DNA of 64,000 nucleotides, from contig NZ_NEVL01000006.1 in NCBI RefSeq assembly GCF_002261335.1, forward strand, positions 1 to 64,000. The letters run 5' to 3'. The notes beneath the pieces are model-generated. The model did no database searches. It had not been told where the DNA came from and saw only the letters and a list, made by a program, of their open reading frames with translations. A program made the translations under genes and the position numbers. How positions within the stretch are numbered: position 1 is the first letter of the stretch; each line of letters opens with the position of its first letter. This document shows, piece by piece, positions 24,701 to 33,747 of this stretch. The stretch is from Bordetella genomosp. 1. GTDB taxonomy: Bacteria; Pseudomonadota; Gammaproteobacteria; Burkholderiales; Burkholderiaceae_B.

Positions 24701-27098
24701 ATCCGTTTGGGGTGCCAATGCGCCGCATCGTCGCGGGCATGGGTTCAAGTCCGTCTCTTACTCCTAGTATCGTCAGAAACTCCGCCCAGTCTTCGCGGCG
24801 GTGGTTGCCGCCCACCTTGGGCCAACTGGAGAAGGCGACGAGGAGGCGCTTGCGCTGGTCCCTGCAGTCCTTGGACGTAGCTGCCGCCTCATCGAAGTAC
24901 TGCTCAAGCGTGCCACCGAGAGCGCTCCAAGACGCGGACATAAGTGCCTCTCTGGCGCGCATCCAACCGCCCGAGCACGGCACCATCAGGTCGGCTTCGT
25001 TCAACACGGCTTCGACAGTCTTGTCCCTGTCGGTAAGCCACACGCGGAAGGCCCACGTCAAGGCCTCGTGCCGCTGATTCTCTGTCGCGGATCCCAGCGC
25101 GCCCTTCAAGGCCTTCAGCGCTTCGACGGGGTCGTAGTGCCGCAAAAGGCCCGCTCTCACGAACTTCTGCACTACATCTTCGGGGATTCCGGCGTTTTGG
25201 TTGAGGAAGCGAAACTTGCGAGCGACAGCTGAAGGCGGGTTGGGCGCGCCCTCGCCGCGCCTGCCGCGTGCGCTTGCCCTTCGCGCGAACACCGGAGGGG
25301 CGTCTCCCCGCGTATCCGCTGTCGCGACGAGAAGCTTCTTCTCATCGCTGAGAAGCACCTTCCTGCCCACTAACTCCTCCAGGCTGATATTGGAAGCGGC
25401 GAACAACGCGAGCGCGTCCGCGTACAAGTCTCGCCATGCGGTCGCGCCAGGCTTGGTCTTCTTTGCGAGGTGTTCGGCCGTCGCCTCGACCCATCGGGCC
25501 AGGTGCGTCCCATTCATGTCGAGCGGATGCCCGACGGCGGCAGCGAGTGCCCTGACCCGCGCGAGCTGCCCCTCAGAGACGCCGAACAGGATGTCAGCCT
25601 CAGCGAGTGACCGAAGACGCGCCGGCAAGATCTGCTTGGTCCGGATGTCCGGCCATGCGTAGAGGGTCTGGAACGAAGCCCAGTGGACGCCAATGTTGGA
25701 CGCGGCGGGCCAAACGGCAGCTCTGTAGAGCGGTCGCCCGTTTTTCTGAAACGCGGCGACGATCTTGGAAATGAGCGGCCCCGACCAGGCGGCCATGTCG
25801 ACGACGGCGCTCGGCGGTAATGCCAAGCCCTCATCAACGATCGCCAAGCAAGCCTTCGCCGCGGTGTCGGCTGCGGCCTCGATTAGGAGTTGATTCAACG
25901 GCAAGTCGCCCTTGATGGTGCGCCGATCAATATCCGCGAAGAACGGCGCATCAATGTTGCCAGCCATAGGCGAGACCGCGTGATCGTCCATCGGAAGAAA
26001 GTTGTACAAGCGCGGTGCTATTGCCTTGTCCAGGCAAACGGCTATCGAAACGACCGCATCACCCTTCCAGGCGAGCCAACGCTTAAGCGGCGGTGCCGCC
26101 GGTATGCTCCTTTCTACCGCCGCTAACACAGCGCCCTTCTCCAGCGTCTGGCTGGCAATGAGGAACGTGCTTCCGTCGCCTAGCTTCACGCGTTGCATTC
26201 GAATGCTCGAAGACGGATCCCCTAAGAGTGATTCCACCCTGCGGGATAGCGAAGCCCTTTTTACCTCGGAGCCCGACTGAACGATCGAGATCTCCAGTGA
26301 CGCAAGGCGATCGAGAAAGAGCTGGACTGGCACTTCTGCGTCGGCCAGCGCGGCCACCTGCCTCTCAGCCAGATCAACCTCCCGCGGGGAAGCCAGTGGC
26401 AGGCAAACGACCGTCGCATACCCCCGCTCGGCAAGGCGGCGCACCTCCTCCGTCTGTTCGCTGACGGGGACGTGGACGGGGACAAGGTAGCGCGGGATGT
26501 TGTCGGCCACCTGAGCGGCCACCTCCGGAGAAGCCCCAATCTCCTCCAAGAGTGCTGCGATCTCTTCAGTGGACGCAAATCGGAAGCAGTAGCCGTCGAA
26601 CGTGGGCGCCGGCATCTGAGCGCCAGCGGAAAAGATGTGGACATCGTTGGTAAGCGCCTCGACGCTTCTGAAGCCGAGACCTTTGTTTCCGATTCCTTCG
26701 CCGATTTCCTTATCGCTTGTTCCGATGTTGCGGATCGCCTCGAAGTTCGAGCCGGAGAAGGGACGCCCCTTGTTGGCGACGAGTAGTACGCCCGTACGGT
26801 CGTTGGAGACCACGAGGTCGATGGCGACCTCGCCCTCCTCGCCTTCGGCGTGCGCATCGTGGGCGTTCTGAAGCAACTCGAAGAGAACTCGGTCGCCATA
26901 CTGCGTACCGATGACCTCATTCAGGCTCCTTAGACTTTCGTACACCCTCAGGCCGCGCCGCTGTGCGTCCAACGCGTGTTCAAGCTGCGAGCGAGTGATA
27001 CCACCGATAAGCTCCGCGGCAGACGCGAGCTGCGTTGCAGCCGCATCCATCAACTCCTCGGTGCAGCCGTCTTCCATTTGCGTCACCACTTCATCCAT
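21795..27098 (-). CDS. Giant sacsin-like HATPase protein with C-terminal DUF3883 nuclease-like domain
   Basis: The 1767-aa protein begins at ATG 27098 behind AAGGGG. Residues ~65-150 are a GHKL/sacsin-type ATP-binding domain: ELLQNAHDA (E74, N78), VANKGRPFS (106-114) and the glycine-rich GIGNKGLGF (135-143). About 1450 residues of unknown, mainly helical sequence follow, then a Gly-rich linker (GAGGGGGG). The end, ~1630-1767, resembles DUF3883, with D1676 (GYDF) and E1689-x-K1691 (YEVK), a PD-(D/E)xK-like layout. Large ATPase-plus-nuclease proteins of this build occur in defence islands; I do not match it to a named system. It is the main cargo of the island and a candidate anti-phage gene. 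Confidence 0.8.
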   Translation of the reverse strand: MDEVVTQMEDGCTEELMDAAATQLASAAELIGGITRSQLEHALDAQRRGLRVYESLRSLNEVIGTQYGDRVLFELLQNAHDAHAEGEEGEVAIDLVVSNDRTGVLLVANKGRPFSGSNFEAIRNIGTSDKEIGEGIGNKGLGFRSVEALTNDVHIFSAGAQMPAPTFDGYCFRFASTEEIAALLEEIGASPEVAAQVADNIPRYLVPVHVPVSEQTEEVRRLAERGYATVVCLPLASPREVDLAERQVAALADAEVPVQLFLDRLASLEISIVQSGSEVKRASLSRRVESLLGDPSSSIRMQRVKLGDGSTFLIASQTLEKGAVLAAVERSIPAAPPLKRWLAWKGDAVVSIAVCLDKAIAPRLYNFLPMDDHAVSPMAGNIDAPFFADIDRRTIKGDLPLNQLLIEAAADTAAKACLAIVDEGLALPPSAVVDMAAWSGPLISKIVAAFQKNGRPLYRAAVWPAASNIGVHWASFQTLYAWPDIRTKQILPARLRSLAEADILFGVSEGQLARVRALAAAVGHPLDMNGTHLARWVEATAEHLAKKTKPGATAWRDLYADALALFAASNISLEELVGRKVLLSDEKKLLVATADTRGDAPPVFARRASARGRRGEGAPNPPSAVARKFRFLNQNAGIPEDVVQKFVRAGLLRHYDPVEALKALKGALGSATENQRHEALTWAFRVWLTDRDKTVEAVLNEADLMVPCSGGWMRAREALMSASWSALGGTLEQYFDEAAATSKDCRDQRKRLLVAFSSWPKVGGNHRREDWAEFLTILGVRDGLEPMPATMRRIGTPNGYWNQLLRYGKADQGFDANWTEIISHRDLLYPQTDYNMRGEAWRIPGQLEHEHLPESAKELLSNLLVTYLKAHGDAHFQFSVHHKREQQSVTLPTPLYVFLQHGRWPASTRLDQVVFARPCDSWSTTAPRLHPPRFVARFKSSPGIREELPSILFDVKIGLRDWSDPSSAPGRLASLAAALPELSAAERRDLRDQVRRAWDDVAERRSVLPSSLQLIVERSGSLEILQGREQGPPIVYVTSEPQGFAARSLSDAGEAVLDVGETDATLICDLLKETGRYSPRLTNSGEVQLVVDGVLFEASPDDPPLVAGELSWLCDLAILAHEHLGDPLETRTLPPDELDRRLRAIRVRRCGGFALTISGLNIPVRGRERVHAVQDARAPTLLVKTVDSIDLSLLLEASQALTKMLGSRRNTLELMLGRLQRDGYDGGAVGPSEEMLARAIGRDVSVVHEYFAATKGGVQRRVEGVLPALAFLKGLDAAERLRDRHAQLGPALQLRSWLAGELPERVVNQLLEVVAETDDQKAICARLNLDFAAFGCTLAELGYPPMNDEADFRRLFSAYLAEMASSIRARLRRAFLPAWRGAAPLDEYVTLRTLEFVQFDSQWPRQFEELDRAHVVSHVEQVVEARLGADDPSVELEALEVVAAANRRLVTARHADLTNLVRAWCRKNCIQQPTGVGSADAQQLVRELDRAGLLDFEVIAPGALPTLLLRQGWWPTSMPTTESLSDLGLTGEDLKHEEKEVLELRLKSEVARRSVSFAGRSLDTGSPGFIQEFESIADTAIAQSDEWFTRSRVARLLQQEEAGKSWKGAGGGGGGRTWRNQPSDATRTTMGMVSEWLVWKLLFRRHPKEMSDECWVSSNREKFCTGPEGDDSLGYDFRVVTARHEYLYEVKSALDVGGEFELTARELEVAGSAREDNKRRYRILYVPFVFDPTRWMVMTLPNPVGTRTRDQFRVVRSGSVRYRFEQR

Positions 27099-27386
27099 GC
27101 TCGCCCCTTTTTGGTTTGACCCGATTAGACAACACTCCGCGAGACGGAAGCGAAATTCCGATGTTGCCTACGGGACTCGTAGCGCGATGAGAGCACGCCG
27201 ATCATTCGCGCCTCAGGCTTGCAGTGCGAAACGCGTGATGTGCGGTTGGTGAAGGCGACAGAGGGCCCAGGAATTGGCAAGCCATGCCTGACGCTTGAAG
27301 CCTGGGACGGGATTTAACCGTAGGAAGCTACATCCAGGCAGCACTCTCATCCTGGTCAGGGAATCGACGTACTCATGGAATTTGGT
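27099..27386. other. Gene-free gap upstream of the sacsin-like gene
   Basis: About 290 bp with no supported gene; it must hold the promoter for the sacsin-like gene. Reading the minus strand, TTGTCT occurs ~30 nt before the start codon, but no good -10 partner was found. No copy of the ACGACA-N3-TGTCGT palindrome is present. Confidence 0.35.
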
Positions 27387-28097
27387 TCAGGCGGCAAGCC
27401 TGTGCTCATAGTACGCGCGCGGCCGATCATCGAGAATCGCGTAACAGGCAGCAAGATCGCGGTGGTCTGGGTTCAACCAGGCGTGAACATTCTCGGGTTT
27501 GATCTGCACGATGCAGCGATCGTGGCCAGCCGCGGCCACCTCCGGGGGGCGGCTCGTCCGTGATCGCAGCAAATGAAAGAAGCCGTCCTTCCGGCCCCTT
27601 CCACTCAGCCCATAGGCAAGCAATCAGCATCTCCTGGGCGGGCTCGGGCGAGAACTCAAGAATGACGTTCTCCTGCTTTTCACCGGGCGCGAGCTCCCGT
27701 CCCTCGAGCGCGTGCTTGGCGACGTGCTCGTAGAACTTGCTGACAACAATGATGCCGTGCTTGAAGCCGAACATCCTTCCCCAGAACCCTTCCAGTTGTT
27801 TCGGCGAGCGTTGTAGGTTCCGGGGTACTGAATGTCAAACTTTGCTGGCCCCCCCTCGGGACGGCATTGATAGCGCATCGGCCGAATGAGCCGCTCGCCG
27901 GATTTTTCCACAATGACGGGCGCATAGGTTCCCGGAAAGATGCGGCTGTCTGCCAGCTGCTGCCCCACGCTCTTCAAACTTCCCAACTTTTCCAACGCGC
28001 GCTTGATCTTCTTCGTGGCAATGCGTAGGTCATTCTCTGCTTTCTTAGTCACCTTCTTCTGCAGCGCTTGCTCAGCGGAAACGAGGCGCGCGCGCTG
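27387..28097 (-). pseudogene. SRAP (SOS-response-associated peptidase) gene, truncated and twice frameshifted
   Basis: Three frames read in order give an SRAP-family protein without its first ~70 residues, including the catalytic N-terminal Cys: ALQKKVTKKAE and DSRIFPGTYAP, YPGTYNARRNN; then GIIVVSKFYEHV, LSFAAITDEPPP; then EVAAAGHDRCIV, KPENVHAWLNP and YYEHRLAA. The first slip is at ~27786-27790 (one base missing near a G run); the second at the G6 run 27544-27549 (one base extra). The net frame is restored, so homopolymer sequencing error is possible for both. The 5' end is fused in frame to the acyltransferase start, which is a real rearrangement. Confidence 0.75.
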
Positions 28098-28397
28098 CGC
28101 GAACACGAGCACCAGTGTCAGCACCAGCGTGGGCACGATCCGCGCCAGACGCAGCAGCCAGAACGAGGCCGGTGCGATGGCGCGCAGGCCGCCCCAGCGC
28201 TCGAGCGCGTTGCGGGTGACCAGAAAACCCGAGATGACGAAGAAGATCGTCACGCCGTAATTGCCATTGCGCGCCACGGCATGCACCAGCGGCATATCGC
28301 GCAGCGGATACGCGATATTGAAGTGATGCAGCAGCACCAGCAGGATCGACAGCCCGCGCATGATGTCGATGCGGTCATCGCGCGTCGCCACGTTCAT
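28098..28397 (-). pseudogene. Acyltransferase 3 (OafA-like), N-terminal remnant
   Basis: One hundred codons from ATG 28397 encode the family start: DIMRGLSILLVLLHHF (the conserved RGxSILxVxxHH with the catalytic His), NGNYGVTIFFVISGFLV and RLARIVPTLVLTLVLV. The sequence then passes in frame into SRAP sequence at ~28097. An earlier ATG at 28427 would overlap the beta-lactamase stop (28411). The position indicates that it was the fourth gene of the bla operon. The likely C-terminal half is at 19259-19612. Confidence 0.75.
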
Positions 28398-28410
28398 GGT
28401 CCGCGCCGGC

Positions 28411-29238
28411 TTACTTGCGCAGCGCATCGACCATGGCGGGCCAGTCGCGCATCAGTTCGTCGCGAGCGCGCAGGCCGGCATTGGGCTTGGTGGTCCGTTC
28501 GTCCTGCACCAAGCGCGCGAACACCAGCCGCCGGCCGTCCTTTCGGGCCCAGCCCACGAACCAGCCGTAGGCGTTGGCAGACGTGTAGACGCCGTTGCTG
28601 CCGGGCGAGCCGGTGCCGGTCTTGCCATACAGGCGCCAGCCTCCGACCTCGCCGACCTCGAACAGGTTTTCGGCCAGCTCGTAAGCCGCCGTCTTGACCG
28701 GCAATTGCCGGTTGACCACCTTGCGCAGAAACGCCAGCTGCTCCAGCGGCGAAATGCGCAGCGACGAGATGATCCACGCGCCGTCCGTGCCGTTGTGCTT
28801 GCCGGGCTCGCCCGAGACATCCTCGTTGCCGTAGCGGAACGCGGACGTATAGCGCTGGAACCTTTCCTGCCCCAGCGCCCGCGCGATCAGCTGCGAGTAC
28901 CAGACGACCGAATACTTGATCCAGCGCACCGGATCCGTGGGCTCGCGCCAGGCATCGCCGCCCCAATCGGGATAATCGGCCCGGTAGTTCCAGACCGGCT
29001 CGTGCGGTCCTTTCAGGACGCCGGCGTCCGCGCCCATCAGGGCGATGGCCAGCTTGAAGGTCGAGGCCGGCGTATAGCGCGCGGCGCAGGCCTGTTGCGT
29101 GCCCTGCTGGAACACGATGCGGCCGTCGGTGGCATCGGCCACCACGGAGCAGAGGACGGCAGCCTGCGCAGCGGGGCCGGCCATCGCGGACAGGGAAAGG
29201 GCTGCGCCGAGGGCCCGCAAAGAGAGTCGGAAGGTCAA
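28411..29238 (-). CDS. Class D (OXA-type) beta-lactamase
   Basis: The 275-aa periplasmic serine beta-lactamase has a signal peptide (to ~AQA-AV, residue 27) and all class D motifs: S59-T-F-K62 (nucleophile and carboxylated Lys), S110-V-V (SxV), Y136-G-N138, W155 and K206-T-G208. It hydrolyses beta-lactams by acyl-enzyme formation; the spectrum cannot be read from sequence. It starts at TTG 29238, which overlaps the stop of the upstream sensor gene by 4 bp (TTGA); a later TTG near codon 7 is an alternative. It is third in a blaI-blaR1-like-bla operon and is expected to be inducible. Confidence 0.92.
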   Translation of the reverse strand: MTFRLSLRALGAALSLSAMAGPAAQAAVLCSVVADATDGRIVFQQGTQQACAARYTPASTFKLAIALMGADAGVLKGPHEPVWNYRADYPDWGGDAWREPTDPVRWIKYSVVWYSQLIARALGQERFQRYTSAFRYGNEDVSGEPGKHNGTDGAWIISSLRISPLEQLAFLRKVVNRQLPVKTAAYELAENLFEVGEVGGWRLYGKTGTGSPGSNGVYTSANAYGWFVGWARKDGRRLVFARLVQDERTTKPNAGLRARDELMRDWPAMVDALRK

Positions 29239-30977
29239 GATAGATGAAGCGTAGTGGAGGAAATCAGAGAAGAACGCTCGGGCGCGCTCGGGTGGCCGTT
29301 GAGCAGGACCAGCGTCAGATCGCGGTCGTCCATACGGACGCGCATGGCCAGGCAGCGCCCGGCTTCGGTCGAGGTGCCGGTCTTGGATAGAAGGATGTCC
29401 CAGCCCTGCGCGCCGACCAGCGGATTGGTGTTGTGATACCGGATCCGGTTGCCGGCCGTATCGACCGTTTCCACGACCGAGGTGGTGTCGCGGGCGATCT
29501 GGGGGTAGCCCGCGGCCGCGCTGACGATCCGCCCGATGTCGGCTGCGCTGGCGCGGTTGGCGGGTGACAGCCCGGTGGGCTCTTCCAGTGTGGTGTGTGT
29601 GAGGCGCAACGCGGCGGTCTTCTGGTGCAAGGCCAGGGTGAAGGCCGCCTCGCCGCCGGGATAAGTGCGCGCCAGGGCGTGGGCGGCGCGGTTGTCAGAC
29701 GCCATCAGCGCCAGCTTGAGCAAGGTGTCCAGCGTCACGCGGGCGCCCACCGGCAGCGACGACGGGGCGCCGGAGGACGTTGCGCGCGCGTCGCGCTCGT
29801 CGATGCGCACGAGGCGCGACAGGTCCGGCGCGGTGTCCAGCACCACCATGGCGGTCATCAGCTTGGTCAACGAAGCGATCGGCACGACGTCGTTCTCGGC
29901 ACGGCCGAGCAGCGTGACGCCCGAGCGCGTGTCCAGCACCAATACATGGGCTGCGCCACTGGACTCGATCAGGCGCTGGACCGCCGGCAACCGCGCCATC
30001 AGACGTTGCGCTTCCTGCGCCGACAGCGGCGGCATCGGTTGGGCCGTGAGCGCAGCCCAGGCGCCGAAGCCGGCCAACGCCCAGGCCATCGCCAGCACGG
30101 GCAGCGCCACCACGCGGCGACCGGCGAGCGTGTCGGGACGCACCAGGCGGCGGATCCGGTCGAGCAGGTCGCCGTCTCGCGCAGCGGGCGCCACCGGCGC
30201 TGGCGCATCGGCGGCGCCTCGCTCCAGGGCGTGCAGGGCGCGTGCCAGCGGCATGGGGCTGCCGATCAGGGCGGCGGCCATCTGGTCGGCGATGCGTTCG
30301 CGCTCGATCCGCAAGCGGCGCGAGAACCACCAGATCGATGGGTGGAAAAACAGCAGCACCTCGGCGGCGTGCTGCAGGAGGTTGACGAGGTAATCGTGCC
30401 GCCGCACATGCGCCAGTTCATGCGCCAGCAGCGCTGCCAGCAGATCCGCCGGCATGCCGGTGACGAGCGAAGCCGGCACCAGGATCACCGGCTTGAGCCA
30501 ACCCGCCGTGACCGGCGACGACAGGTTGCGCACCACGCGCAGGCCGACCGCGCGCGACAGCCGCAGGCGGCGAGCCATGTCCGCCACGCGCGCTTGCCAG
30601 GCGGGATCGTTCCAGGGCTGGCTGGCGCGCAGCACGCCTCGCAGCCAGCCCAGTCCCATCAGCAGCCTGGCCGCCGCGAGCACGCTGCCCACCGCCCAAG
30701 CCAGCGCCAGCCACAGCGGCCAGCTCCTGACGGCCGGTCCCGGCGGCGACGCGCCCGCGGCGGGCAAGCCGTGCCAGGCGAGCGCCACATCCGTCGCACC
30801 GATGGCCACGCTGCCGAGCAAGGCCGCACCCAGCAGCGTGTAGCGCAGCCGGGCATTGCCGGGACGCGCCAGCGACAGCAGCGCCAGCGTGGCCGCGTGC
30901 AGGCACAGGATTTTCCAGGCAGCCGCCGGCAGGCTGGCGCCGAGGGTCCAGGCCGCAGAGAGCAGGAAGTCGGTCAC
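29235..30977 (-). CDS. BlaR1-like sensor: M56 metallopeptidase fused to S11 D-Ala-D-Ala peptidase-like domain
   Basis: The 580-aa membrane protein starts at GTG 30977, overlapping the blaI stop by 4 bp (GTGA). The N-terminal half is like BlaR1/MecR1: several membrane helices, cytosolic zinc protease motif HELAH at 186-190 followed by VRRHD, HPSIWWF (212-218) and a Glu-rich third-ligand helix (IERERIAD). A membrane helix at ~288-312 leads to a periplasmic part with S11 carboxypeptidase motifs: S369-L-T-K372, S427-D-N429 and K532-T-G534. Classical BlaR1 has a class D-lactamase-like sensor here instead. Inferred role: beta-lactam acylates S369, and the protease then removes BlaI repression of the downstream lactamase. 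Confidence 0.85.
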   Translation of the reverse strand: MTDFLLSAAWTLGASLPAAAWKILCLHAATLALLSLARPGNARLRYTLLGAALLGSVAIGATDVALAWHGLPAAGASPPGPAVRSWPLWLALAWAVGSVLAAARLLMGLGWLRGVLRASQPWNDPAWQARVADMARRLRLSRAVGLRVVRNLSSPVTAGWLKPVILVPASLVTGMPADLLAALLAHELAHVRRHDYLVNLLQHAAEVLLFFHPSIWWFSRRLRIERERIADQMAAALIGSPMPLARALHALERGAADAPAPVAPAARDGDLLDRIRRLVRPDTLAGRRVVALPVLAMAWALAGFGAWAALTAQPMPPLSAQEAQRLMARLPAVQRLIESSGAAHVLVLDTRSGVTLLGRAENDVVPIASLTKLMTAMVVLDTAPDLSRLVRIDERDARATSSGAPSSLPVGARVTLDTLLKLALMASDNRAAHALARTYPGGEAAFTLALHQKTAALRLTHTTLEEPTGLSPANRASAADIGRIVSAAAGYPQIARDTTSVVETVDTAGNRIRYHNTNPLVGAQGWDILLSKTGTSTEAGRCLAMRVRMDDRDLTLVLLNGHPSAPERSSLISSTTLHLS

Positions 30978-31363
30978 AGCTTGTCGTCGCGCAACAGCGC
31001 TTCGATTTCAGCGCGGTCCTTCTTGCTCACATGGCCTTCGCGCAGCGCCGCCAGCACCAGCGCCTTGCCCGAACCGGCGAAGGCCTTGCCAATCAGATCC
31101 CTGACCAGGCTGCCCTGCGTCGCCTTCTGGCTCTGGGCGGCGGCATAGACATGCGAGCGCTGGCTTTCATCGCGCGTCAACTGGCCTTTGCCGTGCATGA
31201 TCTGCATCAGCCGCAACACATTGGCGTAGGTCAGGCCGTCGCGCCCGGCCGCCATCGCGGCGTGGACCTGCTTGACCGTGGCAGGACCGGTCTCCCAGAG
31301 CGCCTGCAACACGGCCAGTTCGGCGCTGGTCGGCTTGGCGCGGACAGGGTGATTGCTCATCAT
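30974..31363 (-). CDS. blaI: BlaI/MecI/CopY-family repressor
   Basis: The 129-aa winged-helix repressor begins at tandem ATGs (31363/31360). The fold is recognisable from TSAELAVLQALWETGPATVK (first helices), LTYANVLRLMQIMHGKGQL (recognition helix and wing) and a C-terminal dimerisation helix pair with AALREGHVSKKDRAEIEAL. It should bind the dyads at 31391-31415 and repress its own operon until cleaved by the co-encoded M56 sensor. It heads the overlapping gene chain blaI, sensor, beta-lactamase and broken acyltransferase. Confidence 0.93.
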   Translation of the reverse strand: MMSNHPVRAKPTSAELAVLQALWETGPATVKQVHAAMAAGRDGLTYANVLRLMQIMHGKGQLTRDESQRSHVYAAAQSQKATQGSLVRDLIGKAFAGSGKALVLAALREGHVSKKDRAEIEALLRDDKL

Positions 31364-31390
31364 GAAGAAAGGACGTCGACAAAGGATCGA

Positions 31391-31422
31391 TCTAGAATAA
31401 ATGTTCTAGAATAAACTGTCTA
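31391..31422 (-). promoter_or_regulatory. bla operon promoter and BlaI operator
   Basis: On the minus strand TAGACA (31417-31422, 5/6 to -35) lies 17 bp from TATTCT (31394-31399, 4/6 to -10). Overlapping it, TCTAGAATAAA is repeated exactly at 31391-31401 and 31405-31415 (14-bp period), and TAGAA-N6-TTCTA (31393-31408) is a dyad. A repressor dimer here would cover the spacer and -10. This is inferred to be the BlaI site, although it is not the textbook TACA/TGTA dyad. Confidence 0.65.
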
Positions 31423-31495
31423 CTTCACCGCCTCCCGCCTTAATGCGGCCCCAATATCCCACGCATCGAATATGTAACAGCGCCGGCCCCTCCCC

Positions 31496-31523
31496 TTGAA
31501 CCGTCAGAACTCATCCCTATAAT
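31496..31523 (+). promoter_or_regulatory. groESL sigma-70 promoter
   Basis: TTGAAC (31496-31501), a 16-bp spacer and a perfect TATAAT (31518-31523) form a strong vegetative promoter. The -10 abuts the CIRCE element, so HrcA binding would block transcription start. Confidence 0.85.
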
Positions 31524-31549
31524 TAGCACTCGTCGCCGGTGAGTGCTAA
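31523..31549. promoter_or_regulatory. CIRCE element (HrcA operator)
   Basis: TTAGCACTC at 31523-31531 and GAGTGCTAA at 31541-31549 are perfect CIRCE arms with the standard 9-nt spacer. HrcA represses groESL here until heat shock titrates GroEL. Confidence 0.97.
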
Positions 31550-31607
31550 CAACGCTCCCGCGCCAACTACCGATCATTTCTCTCTTCTTTAGAAACAGGA
31601 GTTCCTC

Positions 31608-31895
31608 ATGGCCCTGCGTCCCCTGCACGATCGCGTGATCGTCAAACGCCTGGACAACGAGCGCAAAACCGCCTCGGGCATCGTCATTCCGGACAGCGCC
31701 GCTGAAAAGCCTGATCAGGGCGAAGTCGTGGCCGTCGGCCCCGGCAAGAAGACTGAAGACGGCAAGGTCCTGCCGGTCGACCTGAAGGTCGGCGACAAGG
31801 TCCTGTTCGGCAAGTATGCCGGCCAAAGCGTGAAGGTTGATGGCGAAGAGCTGCTCGTCATCCGCGAGGAAGAAATCCTCGCCGTGATCCAGTAA
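31608..31895 (+). CDS. groES: Co-chaperonin GroES
   Basis: The 95-aa co-chaperonin has full family length: [12 protein letters not shown] at the start, the mobile loop [11 protein letters not shown] and the roof-forming [10 protein letters not shown] segment. It caps GroEL to enclose folding substrates in the cytosol. CAGGAG precedes the start. It is co-transcribed with groEL (30-nt gap) from a CIRCE-controlled promoter. Confidence 0.98.
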   Translation: MALRPLHDRVIVKRLDNERKTASGIVIPDSAAEKPDQGEVVAVGPGKKTEDGKVLPVDLKVGDKVLFGKYAGQSVKVDGEELLVIREEEILAVIQ

Positions 31896-31925
31896 CTGCG
31901 AAACCGATTCAAGAAAGGAAGCTAA

Positions 31926-33575
<1,650 letters not shown>

Positions 33576-33630
33576 GAAGTCCCGTCCCAGCCGGCGCCCC
33601 CGCCTCACCGGGGGCCACCCTGCTAAAAAG

Positions 33631-33659
33631 CCCCGCAAGGTTCGCCTTGCGGGGTTTTT
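33631..33659 (+). terminator. groESL terminator, probably bidirectional
   Basis: CCCCGCAAGG (33631-33640) and CCTTGCGGGG (33645-33654) form a perfect 10-bp stem around the tetraloop TTCG, followed by TTTTT. Five A residues just before the stem would give the minus-strand Bug gene a T-tract as well. Confidence 0.95.
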
Positions 33660-33747
33660 CTTTTGGGGCGTGACGCGCGCCGGGCCCATGAAAGACGCCC
33701 CGCGCGGTCAGCCCGCCGGGGCGTCGTTCGACCGCGGAGCGCGGCGC

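Larger units (their letters stand above)
19613..28097. mobile_element. Candidate genomic island interrupting an acyltransferase gene (~8.5 kb)
   Basis: The limits are inferred from the break in acyltransferase coding sequence on each side (uncertain by ~20 bp). Inside are a GST 3' remnant, a HTH regulator with its operator, two unknown convergent genes, the large sacsin-like/DUF3883 gene and a truncated SRAP gene. Composition is uneven and partly less GC-rich than that of the host genes. I see no integrase, transposase, terminal inverted repeats or convincing direct repeats, so it may have arrived by homologous or illegitimate recombination rather than as an autonomous element. Confidence 0.6.

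Noticed and set aside
19608..28073. TTGCTC present at both inferred island ends (19608-19613 and 28068-28073), possible target duplication
   Set aside because: Six bases in two ~30-bp windows are expected by chance about one time in five, and the right copy is ~25 bp inside the inferred junction.
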